DNA of 64,000 nt from Azorhizobium doebereinerae UFLA1-100. GTDB lineage: Bacteria > Pseudomonadota > Alphaproteobacteria > Rhizobiales > Xanthobacteraceae. The notes below the pieces were generated by a model, which worked only from the letters and a program-made list of their open reading frames with translations, searched no databases and was not told the DNA's origin. Location: the NCBI RefSeq assembly GCF_000473085.1, contig NZ_AXBA01000005.1, positions 99,262 through 163,261 on the forward strand, in the 5' to 3' direction. Below, piece by piece: positions 26,497-36,652 of the stretch (position 1 is its first letter; each line of letters starts with the position of its first letter). The position numbers and the translations under genes were made by a program.

Positions 26497-27819
26497 ATGT
26501 TGTCACGTCGATCCTGCCTGGCCGCGCTCGCCGGGCTCGCCGCTCCGGCCTTGCCGCGCCCGCTGTGGGCGCAGGCCGCCGCCACGCCGGCCGCCGCGTC
26601 CGCCTTGCCCATGAACGGTCGGCTCACCCATCTGGCCTATAGCGACCAGGGCGGCCGGCCCGACGGCGTGCAGGTGATGGTCAGCCGCAAGACGCTCTAT
26701 GTGGGCCACATGTTCTCGAACGGCTTCACCGTCATGGACGTGGCCGACCCGGCCAAGCCGTCGCCAATCCAGTTCGTGGCCGCCCCGGCCAATACCCGCA
26801 CCCACCATCTCCAGACCAATGGCGACCTGATGCTGCTGGCCTGCGGCGCCGACATCCCGACCATCGGCAAGTACAATCCGGGCGTCTCCTATTACCAGCA
26901 GTCGTTCGGCGGCAACATGGCGGGGAAGGCCGACTTCGCCGCCGGGCTGAAGATCTACGACATCTCCAGGCCCGCCGCCCCGCGCGAGATCGCCTTCCTC
27001 AACATCCCCGGCATCGGGGTGAACCGGCTATGGTACGCGGGCGGGCGCTATGCCTACGTCTCCGCCCATATGGACGGCTTCACCGACCATATCCTCGTCA
27101 TCGTCGACATGCAGGAGCCGGCCAAGCCGGAGATCGTCGGCAGATGGTGGATCCCCGGCATGTGGAAGGAGGGCGGCGAGACCCCAAGCTGGAGCGGCAA
27201 GCGCGTCGCCCTGCACCACATGATCGTCGCCGGCGATACCGGCTATGCCGCCTGGCGCGACGGCGGCTTCACCATCCTCGACCTCGCCGACAAGACCAAG
27301 CCGAAGCTGGTCTCGCACGTGAACACCGCTCCGCCCTATCCGGGCGGCACCCACACGCCCCTGCCCCTGCCCGGCCGCAAGCTCGCGCTGGTCCTCGACG
27401 AAAGCTCCGGCTTCGCCTGCGCCAAGGGCCTCAGCTACACCTGGATCTACGACGTGCGCGCGCCGCAGAACCCGGTGTCCATCGCGACGCTGCCCACCCC
27501 CACGGACCAGCAGTTCTGCCGCACGGGGGAGAATTTCGGCCCGCACAACCTGCACGAGAACCGGCCAGAGACGTTCCAGAGCGAGGAGCTGATCTTCGCC
27601 ACCTACCACAATGCCGGCCTCAGGGTGTTCGACATCCGCGACGCCTATGCCCCGCGCGAGGTGGCGCGCTTCGTGCCCCCGGCCCCGGCCCGCATCCTCG
27701 ACCCCCGCCCCGGCAATGCGCTGGCTCCGCAGAGCTGCGACGTGAACGTGCAGGCGGACGGCATCGTCTATCTCAGCGACTGGAACGCCGGCCTGCACGT
27801 GCTGCGCTACGAGGGCTGA
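26497..27819 (+). CDS. LVIVD-repeat beta-propeller protein, exported
   Basis: The start at 26497 opens a signal peptide with an RR pair (LSRRSCLAALAGLAAPALP) ending near WAQA, a Sec or weak Tat signal; 440 residues. The mature part has about six LVIVD-type blades (FTVMDVADPAKP, LKIYDISRPAAP, LVIVDMQEPAKP, FTILDLADKTKP, WIYDVRAPQNP, LRVFDIRDAYAP). This fold forms a propeller used for surface or periplasmic interactions. Molecular function is unknown. It stands alone between rnpB and the convergent monooxygenase gene. Confidence 0.8.
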   Translation: MLSRRSCLAALAGLAAPALPRPLWAQAAATPAAASALPMNGRLTHLAYSDQGGRPDGVQVMVSRKTLYVGHMFSNGFTVMDVADPAKPSPIQFVAAPANTRTHHLQTNGDLMLLACGADIPTIGKYNPGVSYYQQSFGGNMAGKADFAAGLKIYDISRPAAPREIAFLNIPGIGVNRLWYAGGRYAYVSAHMDGFTDHILVIVDMQEPAKPEIVGRWWIPGMWKEGGETPSWSGKRVALHHMIVAGDTGYAAWRDGGFTILDLADKTKPKLVSHVNTAPPYPGGTHTPLPLPGRKLALVLDESSGFACAKGLSYTWIYDVRAPQNPVSIATLPTPTDQQFCRTGENFGPHNLHENRPETFQSEELIFATYHNAGLRVFDIRDAYAPREVARFVPPAPARILDPRPGNALAPQSCDVNVQADGIVYLSDWNAGLHVLRYEG

Positions 27820-27825
27820 ACCGGC

Positions 27826-27852
27826 CGCGGGGCGGGCGCACCCCGCCCCGCG
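27826..27852. terminator. Bidirectional terminator between LVIVD and monooxygenase genes
   Basis: An 11-bp GC stem (27826-27836 with 27842-27852) with a 5-nt loop lies in the 39-bp gap of convergent genes. Confidence 0.65.
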
Positions 27853-27858
27853 CGCGCC

Positions 27859-28881
27859 TCAGCGCCAGCCCAGCGCCGGGGCCACGTGGGTGAGGATCGC
27901 CTCAATGACGTGCGCATTGTAGGCGACGCCGAGCTGGTTCGGCACGGTGAGGAGCAGCGTGTCGGCCTCCGCGACCGCCTCGTCCTTCTTCAGTTCCTCG
28001 ATGAGCACGTCCGGCTCGGCGGCATAGCTGCGGCCGAAGATGGCGCGGGTCTTCTCGTCGATGAAGCCGATCTGGTCCTCGCCCTCGTTGCCGCGCCCGA
28101 AATAGGCGCGGTCGCGCTCGTCCACCAATGCGAAGATGCTGCGGCTGACCGACACCCGCGGCTCGTGCGCATGGCCGGCGGCGGCCCAGGCCGCGCGATA
28201 GGCGCGGATCTGCTTGGCCTGCTGGATGTGGAACGGCTCCCCGGTCTCGTCGTCCTTCAGCGTCGAGCTCTGCAAATTCATGCCCCGCTCCGCCGCCCAG
28301 GCGGCGGTGGCGTTGGAGCCCGCCCCCCACCAGATGCGCTCACGCAGCCCCTCGGCATGCGGCTCCAGGCGCAGCAGGCCGGGCGGGTTGGGGAACATGG
28401 GGCGGGGATTGGGCTGGGCGAACCCCTCGCCGCGCAGCACCTCCAGCAGCACCTCGGCGTGGCGGCGGCCCATGTCCGCGTCGCTCTGGCCCTCGGTGGG
28501 CTGGTAGCCGAAGTGGCGCCAGCCGTCGATCACCTGCTCGGGCGAGCCGCGGCTGATACCCAGTTGCAGGCGACCGCCGGAAATGAGGTCCGCCGCGCCG
28601 GCGTCCTCCGCCATGTACAGCGGGTTCTCGTAGCGCATGTCGATGACGGCGGTGCCGATCTCGATGCGGCGCGTCCGCGCGCCCACCGCGGCCAGCAGCG
28701 GGAAGGGAGAGGCGAGCTGGCGGGCGAAGTGATGCACGCGGAAATAGGCGCCGTCCGCGCCCAACTCCTCGGCGGCAACCGCGAGGTCGATGGATTGCAG
28801 CAGCGCATCGCCCGCCGAGCGGGTCTCGGAGCGGGACGAGGGCGTCCAGTGCCCGAAGGAGAGAAAGCCGATCTTTTTCAA
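27859..28881 (-). CDS. LLM-class flavin-dependent oxidoreductase (luciferase-like)
   Basis: The 340-residue TIM-barrel monooxygenase starts KKIGFLSFGHW and contains AEELGADGAYFRVHHFA, TRRIEIGTAVIDMRYENP and SGGRLQLGISRGSPEQVI, typical of the bacterial-luciferase-like family that uses reduced flavin to oxidise small organic compounds. The substrate is unknown. It lies immediately beside ftsW, divergently, at the putative rearrangement boundary. Confidence 0.88.
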   Translation of the reverse strand: MKKIGFLSFGHWTPSSRSETRSAGDALLQSIDLAVAAEELGADGAYFRVHHFARQLASPFPLLAAVGARTRRIEIGTAVIDMRYENPLYMAEDAGAADLISGGRLQLGISRGSPEQVIDGWRHFGYQPTEGQSDADMGRRHAEVLLEVLRGEGFAQPNPRPMFPNPPGLLRLEPHAEGLRERIWWGAGSNATAAWAAERGMNLQSSTLKDDETGEPFHIQQAKQIRAYRAAWAAAGHAHEPRVSVSRSIFALVDERDRAYFGRGNEGEDQIGFIDEKTRAIFGRSYAAEPDVLIEELKKDEAVAEADTLLLTVPNQLGVAYNAHVIEAILTHVAPALGWR

Positions 28882-29033
28882 GGGTCACACGGTGGTTCGT
28901 TGAAGTTGGCGGGACGCTACGCCGCAACGGCCGGCCGCGCCACTCACGGCCGCGTGGACGCCGCCGCCCTTAATCCCCCGTCAACCAAGCCTGCCCCATG
29001 GTGTCCGGCAAAGCCCGCCGGAGTATTCGTCTG

Positions 29034-30233
29034 ATGATGTCGCGCGCCGACCGCACCGTGCTGAGCGAGTGGTGGTGGACGGTGGACCGCCTGCTGCTCG
29101 GCAGCCTGCTGGTCCTCATGATGGTGGGCATCGTGCTCTGCCTCGCCGCCTCCCCGCCGGTGGCGGCCCGCCTCGGCATCGCCGATCCGTTCCACTTCGT
29201 GGACCGGCAGGTGATGTTCCTGATCCCGGCCATCTTCGTACTGTTCGGCACCTCCTTCCTCCAGCCGCGCACCATCCGGCGCATCTGCGTGGTGGTGTTC
29301 GCGGTGTTCCTGGTGCTGCTGTTCGCCACCCTGGTGCTGGGCCCGGAAGTGAAGGGCGCGCGGCGCTGGCTCAACCTCGCCGGCGTCACCGTGCAGCCGT
29401 CCGAATTCCTCAAGCCCGCCTTCGTGGTATTGGCCGCGTGGCTGTTCTCGGAGAGCGGCAAGCGGCCGGAAATGCCGGCGCAGCTCCTCGCCATCGCCCT
29501 GCTCGGCTCGGTGCTGCTGCCGCTGGTGATGCAGCCGGATTTCGGCCAGACCACGCTGGTCTGTCTCGTCTGGGGCGCCCTGTTCTTCCTCGCCGGCCTG
29601 CGCTGGATCTGGATGGTGGGCCTCGCCGGCGCCGGCGCCAGCGGACTGCTCATCGCCTACAAGTTCGTGCCGCACGTCACCAAGCGCATCGACCGCTTCC
29701 TCGATCCGGCCTCCGGCGACACCTATCAGGTGGATACCGCGCTGGAGAGCTTCCGCCATGGCGGCTGGCTGGGCCAGGGGCCGGGCGAGGGCACGGTGAA
29801 GCGCATCCTGCCCGACGGCCACACCGATTTCGTGTTCGCCGTGGCGGCGGAGGAATTCGGCATCATCCTGTGCCTCATCCTGCTGGCGCTGTTCGCCTTC
29901 ATCATCCTGCGCAGCCTCAACCGGGCGCTGAAGGAGCAGGACCCGTTCTCCCGCTTCGCCGCCACCGGCCTTGCCATGCTGTTCGGCCTGCAAGCCTCCA
30001 TCAACATGGCGGTGAACGTCCACCTCATGCCGGCCAAGGGCATGACGCTGCCGTTCATCTCCTACGGCGGCTCCTCGCTGATCTCGCTGGCCTTCGGCAT
30101 GGGCATGCTGCTGGCCCTCTCGCGCAGCCGGCCCGGCGCGGCGGCCATGGCGGCGCTGAGCGAGCCGATGCAACCGCCCAAGAGCGGCGTCCTCGCCACG
30201 CCCGTCGAAATCCCCCACGCCGAAGCCGCGTAA
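29034..30233 (+). CDS. ftsW: Peptidoglycan glycosyltransferase FtsW
   Basis: The ten-helix SEDS polymerase of septal peptidoglycan. The start at 29034 (GGAG 10 nt upstream, protein beginning MMSRADRT then EWWWTVDR) fits the family better than an upstream ATG at 28998; 399 residues. Motifs include GPEVKGARRWLNLAG, VQPSEFLKPAFVV, QPDFGQTTLV, GPGEGTVKRILPDGHTDF and LPFISYGGSSL. It is first in the rightward dcw half, 9 bp before murG. Confidence 0.96.
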   Translation: MMSRADRTVLSEWWWTVDRLLLGSLLVLMMVGIVLCLAASPPVAARLGIADPFHFVDRQVMFLIPAIFVLFGTSFLQPRTIRRICVVVFAVFLVLLFATLVLGPEVKGARRWLNLAGVTVQPSEFLKPAFVVLAAWLFSESGKRPEMPAQLLAIALLGSVLLPLVMQPDFGQTTLVCLVWGALFFLAGLRWIWMVGLAGAGASGLLIAYKFVPHVTKRIDRFLDPASGDTYQVDTALESFRHGGWLGQGPGEGTVKRILPDGHTDFVFAVAAEEFGIILCLILLALFAFIILRSLNRALKEQDPFSRFAATGLAMLFGLQASINMAVNVHLMPAKGMTLPFISYGGSSLISLAFGMGMLLALSRSRPGAAAMAALSEPMQPPKSGVLATPVEIPHAEAA

Positions 30234-30242
30234 GGAGAGCCG

Positions 30243-31340
30243 GTGAGCCGCCTGATCCTGCTCGCCGCCGGGGGCACCGGCGGCCATTTGTTCCCCGCCG
30301 AGGCGCTGGCCGCCGCGCTGAACCGGCGGGGCTTCATCATCGACCTCGCCACCGATTCCCGCGCCGCCCGCTATGCCGGCCATTTCCCGGCGCGCCAGCT
30401 GCATGTGCTCTCCGCCGACACCGTGCGCGGCCGTTCCCCCATCGCGCTGGCCAAGACCGCGCTGGCCTTGGGCGGGGGCTTCCTGTCCGCGCTCCTGCTG
30501 CTGCGCCGGGTGAAGCCGGCGGTGGTGGTCGGTTTCGGCGGCTATCCCACGGTGCCGCCGGTGTTCGCCGCCACCGTGCTCGGCGTGCCCAGCCTGGTGC
30601 ATGAGGCCAACGGCGTCATGGGCCGCGCCAACCGCCTGCTGGCGGGCCGAGTGAAGGCCATCGCCACCGGCTTTCCCGGCATCCTGGACCAGGACCCGCG
30701 CCTCGCCCCCAAGGCGGTATGGACCGGCAACCCGCTGCGCCCCGCCGTGCTGGAGGTGGCCCACCTCCCCTACGTGCCGCCCGTCGCAGGCGGGCCGCTG
30801 AACCTGCTGGTGTTCGGCGGCAGCCAGGGCGCGCGGGTGATGTCGGACGTGGTGCCGGACGGGCTCGCCGCCCTCGATTCGGACCTCAGGGCCCGGCTCA
30901 GGGTGGTGCAGCAGGCCCGTGCGGAAGACCTCGACCGCGTGCAGGGCACCTATGCAAAGGCGGGCATCTCCGCCGAGGTGGCGCCCTTCTTCCAGGACCT
31001 GCCGGCCCGCATGGCGGCGGCGCAACTCGTCGTTTCCCGCTCCGGCGCATCCACCGTGGCGGAACTCGCCGCCCTAGGCCGGCCCAGCCTTCTCGTGCCC
31101 CTGCCGGGGGCCATCGACCAGGACCAGGCGGCCAATGCCAGGGCGCTGGCCGCCACCGGCGGGGCGCTGCCCATCCCTCAGGCCGAATTCACGCCCGAGC
31201 GCGTGGCACGCGAGATCACGCGGCTGGCCGCGACGCCGGAAACATTGACGCAGATGGCGGATGCCGCCAAAAGCGCCGGCGTGCTGGATGCGGCCGAACG
31301 CCTGGCGGATCTCGTGGCGCGCCTCGCCGGCGGCGCCTGA
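30243..31340 (+). CDS. murG: UDP-GlcNAc--undecaprenyl-pyrophosphoryl-MurNAc-pentapeptide GlcNAc transferase
   Basis: The 365-residue membrane-associated GT-B enzyme converts lipid I to lipid II. GTG start with AAGGAG just upstream. Motifs are [53 protein letters not shown] and [17 protein letters not shown]. Confidence 0.97.
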   Translation: MSRLILLAAGGTGGHLFPAEALAAALNRRGFIIDLATDSRAARYAGHFPARQLHVLSADTVRGRSPIALAKTALALGGGFLSALLLLRRVKPAVVVGFGGYPTVPPVFAATVLGVPSLVHEANGVMGRANRLLAGRVKAIATGFPGILDQDPRLAPKAVWTGNPLRPAVLEVAHLPYVPPVAGGPLNLLVFGGSQGARVMSDVVPDGLAALDSDLRARLRVVQQARAEDLDRVQGTYAKAGISAEVAPFFQDLPARMAAAQLVVSRSGASTVAELAALGRPSLLVPLPGAIDQDQAANARALAATGGALPIPQAEFTPERVAREITRLAATPETLTQMADAAKSAGVLDAAERLADLVARLAGGA

Positions 31341-31401
31341 ACATCACCCGCGCGGCATCGGTCGGGGACCGACGCCGCCGGTCTCATGGTGGATTGAACA
31401 G

Positions 31402-32808
<1,407 letters not shown>

Positions 32809-32843
32809 GGCGCGCATGAGGGTGGATGTGCTATCGTTTATCC

Positions 32844-33149
32844 ATGTCCATCTCGCGCGGAGAGTTGATCGAGGCCCTCGCCGCCCTTGAACCGCAGTTG
32901 CGCTCCGAGGGCGTGACCGGGCTTGCCTTGTTCGGCTCGCGGGCGCGCGGCGATCACCGCGCCGACAGCGACGTGGACGTGGCCATCGACGTCGAGGCGG
33001 GTTCGCGCTTCTCCCTGATTACCTTGGCGGGTGTTGCCCGACAGATCGAGGCGCGCGTTGGCGTGCCGGCAAACATCTTCATGCGGCGCAGCCTGGACGA
33101 AAGCTTCCGGCACACCTTGGCGCGCGACGGCATCAAGGTGTTCGGCTAA
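32844..33149 (+). CDS. MNT-family minimal nucleotidyltransferase (MntA-type antitoxin of a HEPN/MNT module)
   Basis: The 101-residue protein carries the nucleotidyltransferase signature GSX10DXD exactly (GSRARGDHRADSDVDVAID, about residues 33-51). MntA-type proteins neutralise a HEPN ribonuclease toxin (HepT) by transferring nucleotides to it. The stop overlaps the ATG of a degraded HEPN gene (TAATG at 33147), the usual operon arrangement. The gene itself looks intact. Insertion between murC and murB suggests horizontal arrival. Confidence 0.85.
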   Translation: MSISRGELIEALAALEPQLRSEGVTGLALFGSRARGDHRADSDVDVAIDVEAGSRFSLITLAGVARQIEARVGVPANIFMRRSLDESFRHTLARDGIKVFG

Positions 33150-33518
33150 TGGTCCGTCGTGCCGTTTTCCGACTCCATGACATGCGCGACAGTATCCGTG
33201 AGATTCGGCGCTTCTGGATGGCGTGACCTTCGATGCGATGTATGCTGATCGCGCCACCCGGGCGGCATTCGAGAGGTTTCTGGAAATCCTGAGCGAAGCT
33301 TCCCGCCACGTGCTTCCGATTGGAAAGAGGCCGTGGCACCGGAGATCCCATGGATCGATATTGCCAACATTGGCAACCATGTCAGGCATGTCTACCATAA
33401 GATTGATGCGGAGATCTTATGGTAGATCTACGAGAACGATCTGGATGCACTTGAGCATGCGGTCGAGAGCATGCGTGCGATGTTTGCGACCCAAGACGAT
33501 GATGCATCCGACCACTGA
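33149..33518 (+). pseudogene. Degraded HepT-type HEPN toxin gene (DUF86 family)
   Basis: Pieces of a HEPN protein can be read in three frames. The frame from 33149 (AVFRLHDMRDSIREIRRFW) stops at 33224. The second (DGVTFDAMYADRATRAAF, then LEILSEASRHVLP) runs to about 33317. The third (PEIPWIDIANIGNHVRHVYH) has an in-frame TAG at 33423 before its end at 33518 (YENDLDALEHAVESM). Two frameshifts and one stop therefore inactivate it. The NHVRHVY stretch corresponds to the HEPN catalytic region. The decay is read directly from the bases given; a sequencing error could explain one shift but hardly all three lesions. Confidence 0.85.
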
Positions 33519-33651
33519 TGCCCACTCGCTTCGTCTCCCAACCCTGAGCTTTGCCCGCTAAGCACAGGCCGCCTGCGCAAGGCGCAGTTGCACTGCAGCG
33601 CGCGAACCGCTAGGCATCCCTCTCCCACCGTGACGTGCCTCGGAGACGCTG

Positions 33652-34539
33652 ATGAGCCGCAACCTGCAGGTGGCAGCCGCAAGCGTTGCAATCGGGCTCA
33701 TCGTGCTGGCCCTGAAGGGCGCGGCCTATTGGGTCACCGGCTCCATCGCCCTTCTGTCCGATGCCCTGGAGAGCATCATCAACGTGGCGGCGGCGCTCGC
33801 CGCCTTCTTCGCGCTCCAGATCAGCGGCCGCCCGGCGGACGAGAACCACCAGTACGGCCACCACAAGGCGGAATATTTCTCCGCCGTGCTGGAAGGCGTG
33901 CTCATCGTCCTCGCCTCGCTGTCGATCCTGCGCGAGGCCTATTACGGCTTCCAGGATCCGCACCTGCCGGACCAGCCGCTGAACGGCATGCTGCTCAACG
34001 GCGCGGCCACCGTCATCAACGCCATCTGGTGCACGGTGCTGATCCGCGTCGGCCGGGCGCGGCGCTCCCCGGCGCTGATCGCGGACGGCAAGCATCTCCT
34101 CACCGACGTCATCACCTCCGTCGGCGTGCTGATCGGCTTCGTCCTGGTGCCGGTCACCGGCTGGCCGCAGCTCGACCCGCTGCTGGCGGGCCTCGTGGCG
34201 CTGAACATCCTGTGGACCGGCTGGGGCCTGATGCGCGAATCGGTGGGCGGCCTCATGGACGCGGCGCCGCCGGCCGACGTGGTGGCGCGCATCCGCGACC
34301 TCGTATCCACCCATGCCGCCGGCGCCATCGAGGCGCACGACCTGCGCACCCGCCACGCCGGGCGCATGACGTTCGTGGAATTCCACCTCGTCGTGCCCGG
34401 CGACATGACCGTGGCCGCCGCGCACGAGATCTGCGACCGCATCGAGCGCGCGCTGGAGGAGGAGATGGACGACACCATCATCACCATCCATGTGGAGCCC
34501 GAAGGCGAGGCGAAGCATCGCGGCGTGGTGGTGCTTTGA
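33652..34539 (+). CDS. Cation diffusion facilitator (CDF) metal efflux transporter
   Basis: The 295-residue protein has about six membrane segments and a C-terminal cytoplasmic ferredoxin-like domain (about 210-290). Metal-site residues are visible in SDALESIIN, the HQYGHHKAEYFS motif and ADGKHLLTDVITS. Members export Zn2+, Co2+, Fe2+ or Mn2+ using proton exchange. It lies between the MNT/HEPN remnant and murB on the same strand. Metal specificity and link to the wall genes are unknown. Confidence 0.9.
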   Translation: MSRNLQVAAASVAIGLIVLALKGAAYWVTGSIALLSDALESIINVAAALAAFFALQISGRPADENHQYGHHKAEYFSAVLEGVLIVLASLSILREAYYGFQDPHLPDQPLNGMLLNGAATVINAIWCTVLIRVGRARRSPALIADGKHLLTDVITSVGVLIGFVLVPVTGWPQLDPLLAGLVALNILWTGWGLMRESVGGLMDAAPPADVVARIRDLVSTHAAGAIEAHDLRTRHAGRMTFVEFHLVVPGDMTVAAAHEICDRIERALEEEMDDTIITIHVEPEGEAKHRGVVVL

Positions 34540-34596
34540 CCGGGGCGACAGCGCCACGCATTGGCAGCGGCCGGCCGAGGCGCTAAAGCCCCGGCC

Positions 34597-35526
34597 ATGA
34601 CCGCGCCCACCTTCCCCGACCTCGTGCCCGACCTTGCGGCCAAGCTGCCGGAGCTGCGCGGCCGCCTGACCGCCAACGCCCCCCTCGCCGACATCACCTG
34701 GTTCCGCGTCGGCGGCCCGGCGCAGGTGCTGTTCCAGCCCGCCGACGAGGCCGACCTCGCCTATGCCCTCGCCCACCTGCCGGCCGCTCTGCCGGTGACG
34801 GTGATCGGCCTCGGCTCGAACCTCATCGTGCGCGACGGCGGCGTGCCCGGGCTCGTCATCCGGCTGGGCAAGGGCTTCTCGGACATATCTGTCGACGGCA
34901 CGCGCATCACCGCCGGCGCAGGCGTGCCGGACGTGAAGGTGGCGCGCACGGCGGCGGATGCCGGCCTCGCCGGCCTCGCCTTCCTGCGCGGCATCCCCGG
35001 CGCCGTCGGCGGCGCGCTGCGCATGAACGGCGGCGCCTATGGCGGCGAGACCAAGGACGCGCTCGTCTCCGCCCGCGCCGTGGACCGCGCCGGCCGGATC
35101 CATGTGCTGACCCTGGCCGACATGGGCTTCACCTACCGCCACAGCGCGGTACCGGAGGACTTCATCTTCACCCGGGCGACCTTCCAGGGCACGCCGGGGG
35201 ATGCCGCCGCGATCCAGGCGGAGATGGACCGCATCACATCGTCCCGCGAGGCCACCCAGCCCATCAAGAGCCGCACCGGCGGCTCCACCTTCAAGAATCC
35301 GGACGGCCACAAGGCCTGGCAATTGGTGGACGCCGCCGGCTGCCGGGGGCTCGTGATGGGCCGCGCCCAAGTGTCGGAGATGCACACGAACTTCCTCCTC
35401 AACCTCGGCGGCGCCACGGCGGCGGAGATCGAGGGGCTGGGCGAGGAGGTGCGCCGGCGCGTGCGCGAGACCAGCGGCGTGACGCTGGAGTGGGAAATCA
35501 AGCGCATCGGCCTTCCCGCCGCCTGA
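34597..35526 (+). CDS. murB: UDP-N-acetylenolpyruvoylglucosamine reductase
   Basis: The 309-residue FAD/NADPH enzyme makes UDP-MurNAc. The start at 34597 fits the family N-terminus. Motifs are [53 protein letters not shown], the catalytic Ser in [14 protein letters not shown], and [11 protein letters not shown]. Confidence 0.97.
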   Translation: MTAPTFPDLVPDLAAKLPELRGRLTANAPLADITWFRVGGPAQVLFQPADEADLAYALAHLPAALPVTVIGLGSNLIVRDGGVPGLVIRLGKGFSDISVDGTRITAGAGVPDVKVARTAADAGLAGLAFLRGIPGAVGGALRMNGGAYGGETKDALVSARAVDRAGRIHVLTLADMGFTYRHSAVPEDFIFTRATFQGTPGDAAAIQAEMDRITSSREATQPIKSRTGGSTFKNPDGHKAWQLVDAAGCRGLVMGRAQVSEMHTNFLLNLGGATAAEIEGLGEEVRRRVRETSGVTLEWEIKRIGLPAA

Positions 35527-35717
35527 TGCGCCCCTCGCCCCATTCGCGGCGCCTTTAGGGAATTACACACCCGCAGCGGTCTTAATGCGCTGGTCCGTCC
35601 CGCACAGGGCGCGCCATGCCTGTGGCCGCGCCGTGCAGCCCGCGCCGATCCGGCCGCGGGGCCGGCGGTTCTCGCATTTGTCCCGCCCCGTGACGGCGGG
35701 CCTCAGGAGCATGGGCG
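35527..35717. other. 190-bp gap between murB and ddl
   Basis: An unusually long spacer for this cluster. It has a slightly AT-richer patch near 35558-35590 that could hold a promoter for ddl-ftsQAZ. I see no defined box, RNA or small gene. Confidence 0.3.
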
Positions 35718-36638
35718 ATGGCGAAACACGTGGCGGTGCTGATGGGCGGCTGGTCCCCGGAGCGGGAGGTGTCGCTGCGCTCGGGTGCCGCCTGCGCGGC
35801 GGCACTGGAGGAGGCGGGCTATCAGGTGACGCGCGTCGATGTCGGCCGCGACGTGGCCGAGGTGCTGGCCCGGCTCAAGCCGGACGTGGCGCTGAACGTG
35901 CTGCACGGCTGCCCGGGCGAGGATGGCACGGTGCAGGGCATCCTGGAGATCCTGCGCATCCCCTATTCCCATTCCGGCGTGATGGCCTCGGCGCTGGCCA
36001 TGGACAAGGTGCGGGCCAAGGTGGTGATGGCCGCCGCCGGCGTCCCCGTGCCCGGCGGACGGCTGGTGACGCGCGCCGAGGCGGCCCAGGCCCACGTGCT
36101 GCCCCCGCCCTATGTGCTCAAGCCCAATGCGGGCGGCTCCAGCGTCGGGGTCTTCATCGTCAAGGAAGACCAGGCCCACCCGCCGCAGGAACTGTTCCGC
36201 CCTGACTGGGCGTTCGGCGAATCACTGCTGGCGGAGCCCTTCATTCGCGGTTTCGAGCTCACCTGCGGGGTAATGGGCGACCGCGCCCTCGACGTGATCG
36301 AGGTAGAAGCTGTGCATGCTTTTTACGATTACGAATCCAAATATGCAGTTGGCGGCTCCCGCCACATCCTTCCGGCGCGCATTTTACCCCAAATTTACCA
36401 ACAGGTCCGGATGCTGTCCCTGGAAGCGCACCGAGCGCTCGGCTGCAGGGGGGTCTCCCGCGCTGACTTTCGCTACGACGACACGGCTCCCGAGGGAACC
36501 GGGCTCGTCTGCCTGGAGGTCAACACGCAACCCGGCATGACCGAGACGTCCCTGGTGCCGGACATGGCGGCCCATGCGGGCATTTCCTTCGGCGAGCTTG
36601 TGACATGGATGGTCGAGGACGCGACGCTGGACCGCTGA
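35718..36638 (+). CDS. ddl: D-alanine--D-alanine ligase
   Basis: The 306-residue ATP-grasp enzyme makes D-Ala-D-Ala for MurF. Motifs are GGWSPEREVSLRSGAA, NVLHGCPGEDGTVQGILE (a Cys replaces the common Arg or Lys), LKPNAGGSSVGVF and LEVNTQPGMTETSLVP. Codons in 36300-36405 (about residues 195-230) are A/T-ending (gta, gaa, gct, aaa, tta, caa), unlike the rest of the gene. Confidence 0.95.
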   Translation: MAKHVAVLMGGWSPEREVSLRSGAACAAALEEAGYQVTRVDVGRDVAEVLARLKPDVALNVLHGCPGEDGTVQGILEILRIPYSHSGVMASALAMDKVRAKVVMAAAGVPVPGGRLVTRAEAAQAHVLPPPYVLKPNAGGSSVGVFIVKEDQAHPPQELFRPDWAFGESLLAEPFIRGFELTCGVMGDRALDVIEVEAVHAFYDYESKYAVGGSRHILPARILPQIYQQVRMLSLEAHRALGCRGVSRADFRYDDTAPEGTGLVCLEVNTQPGMTETSLVPDMAAHAGISFGELVTWMVEDATLDR

Positions 36639-36652
36639 GGGGCGAGGCCGAC

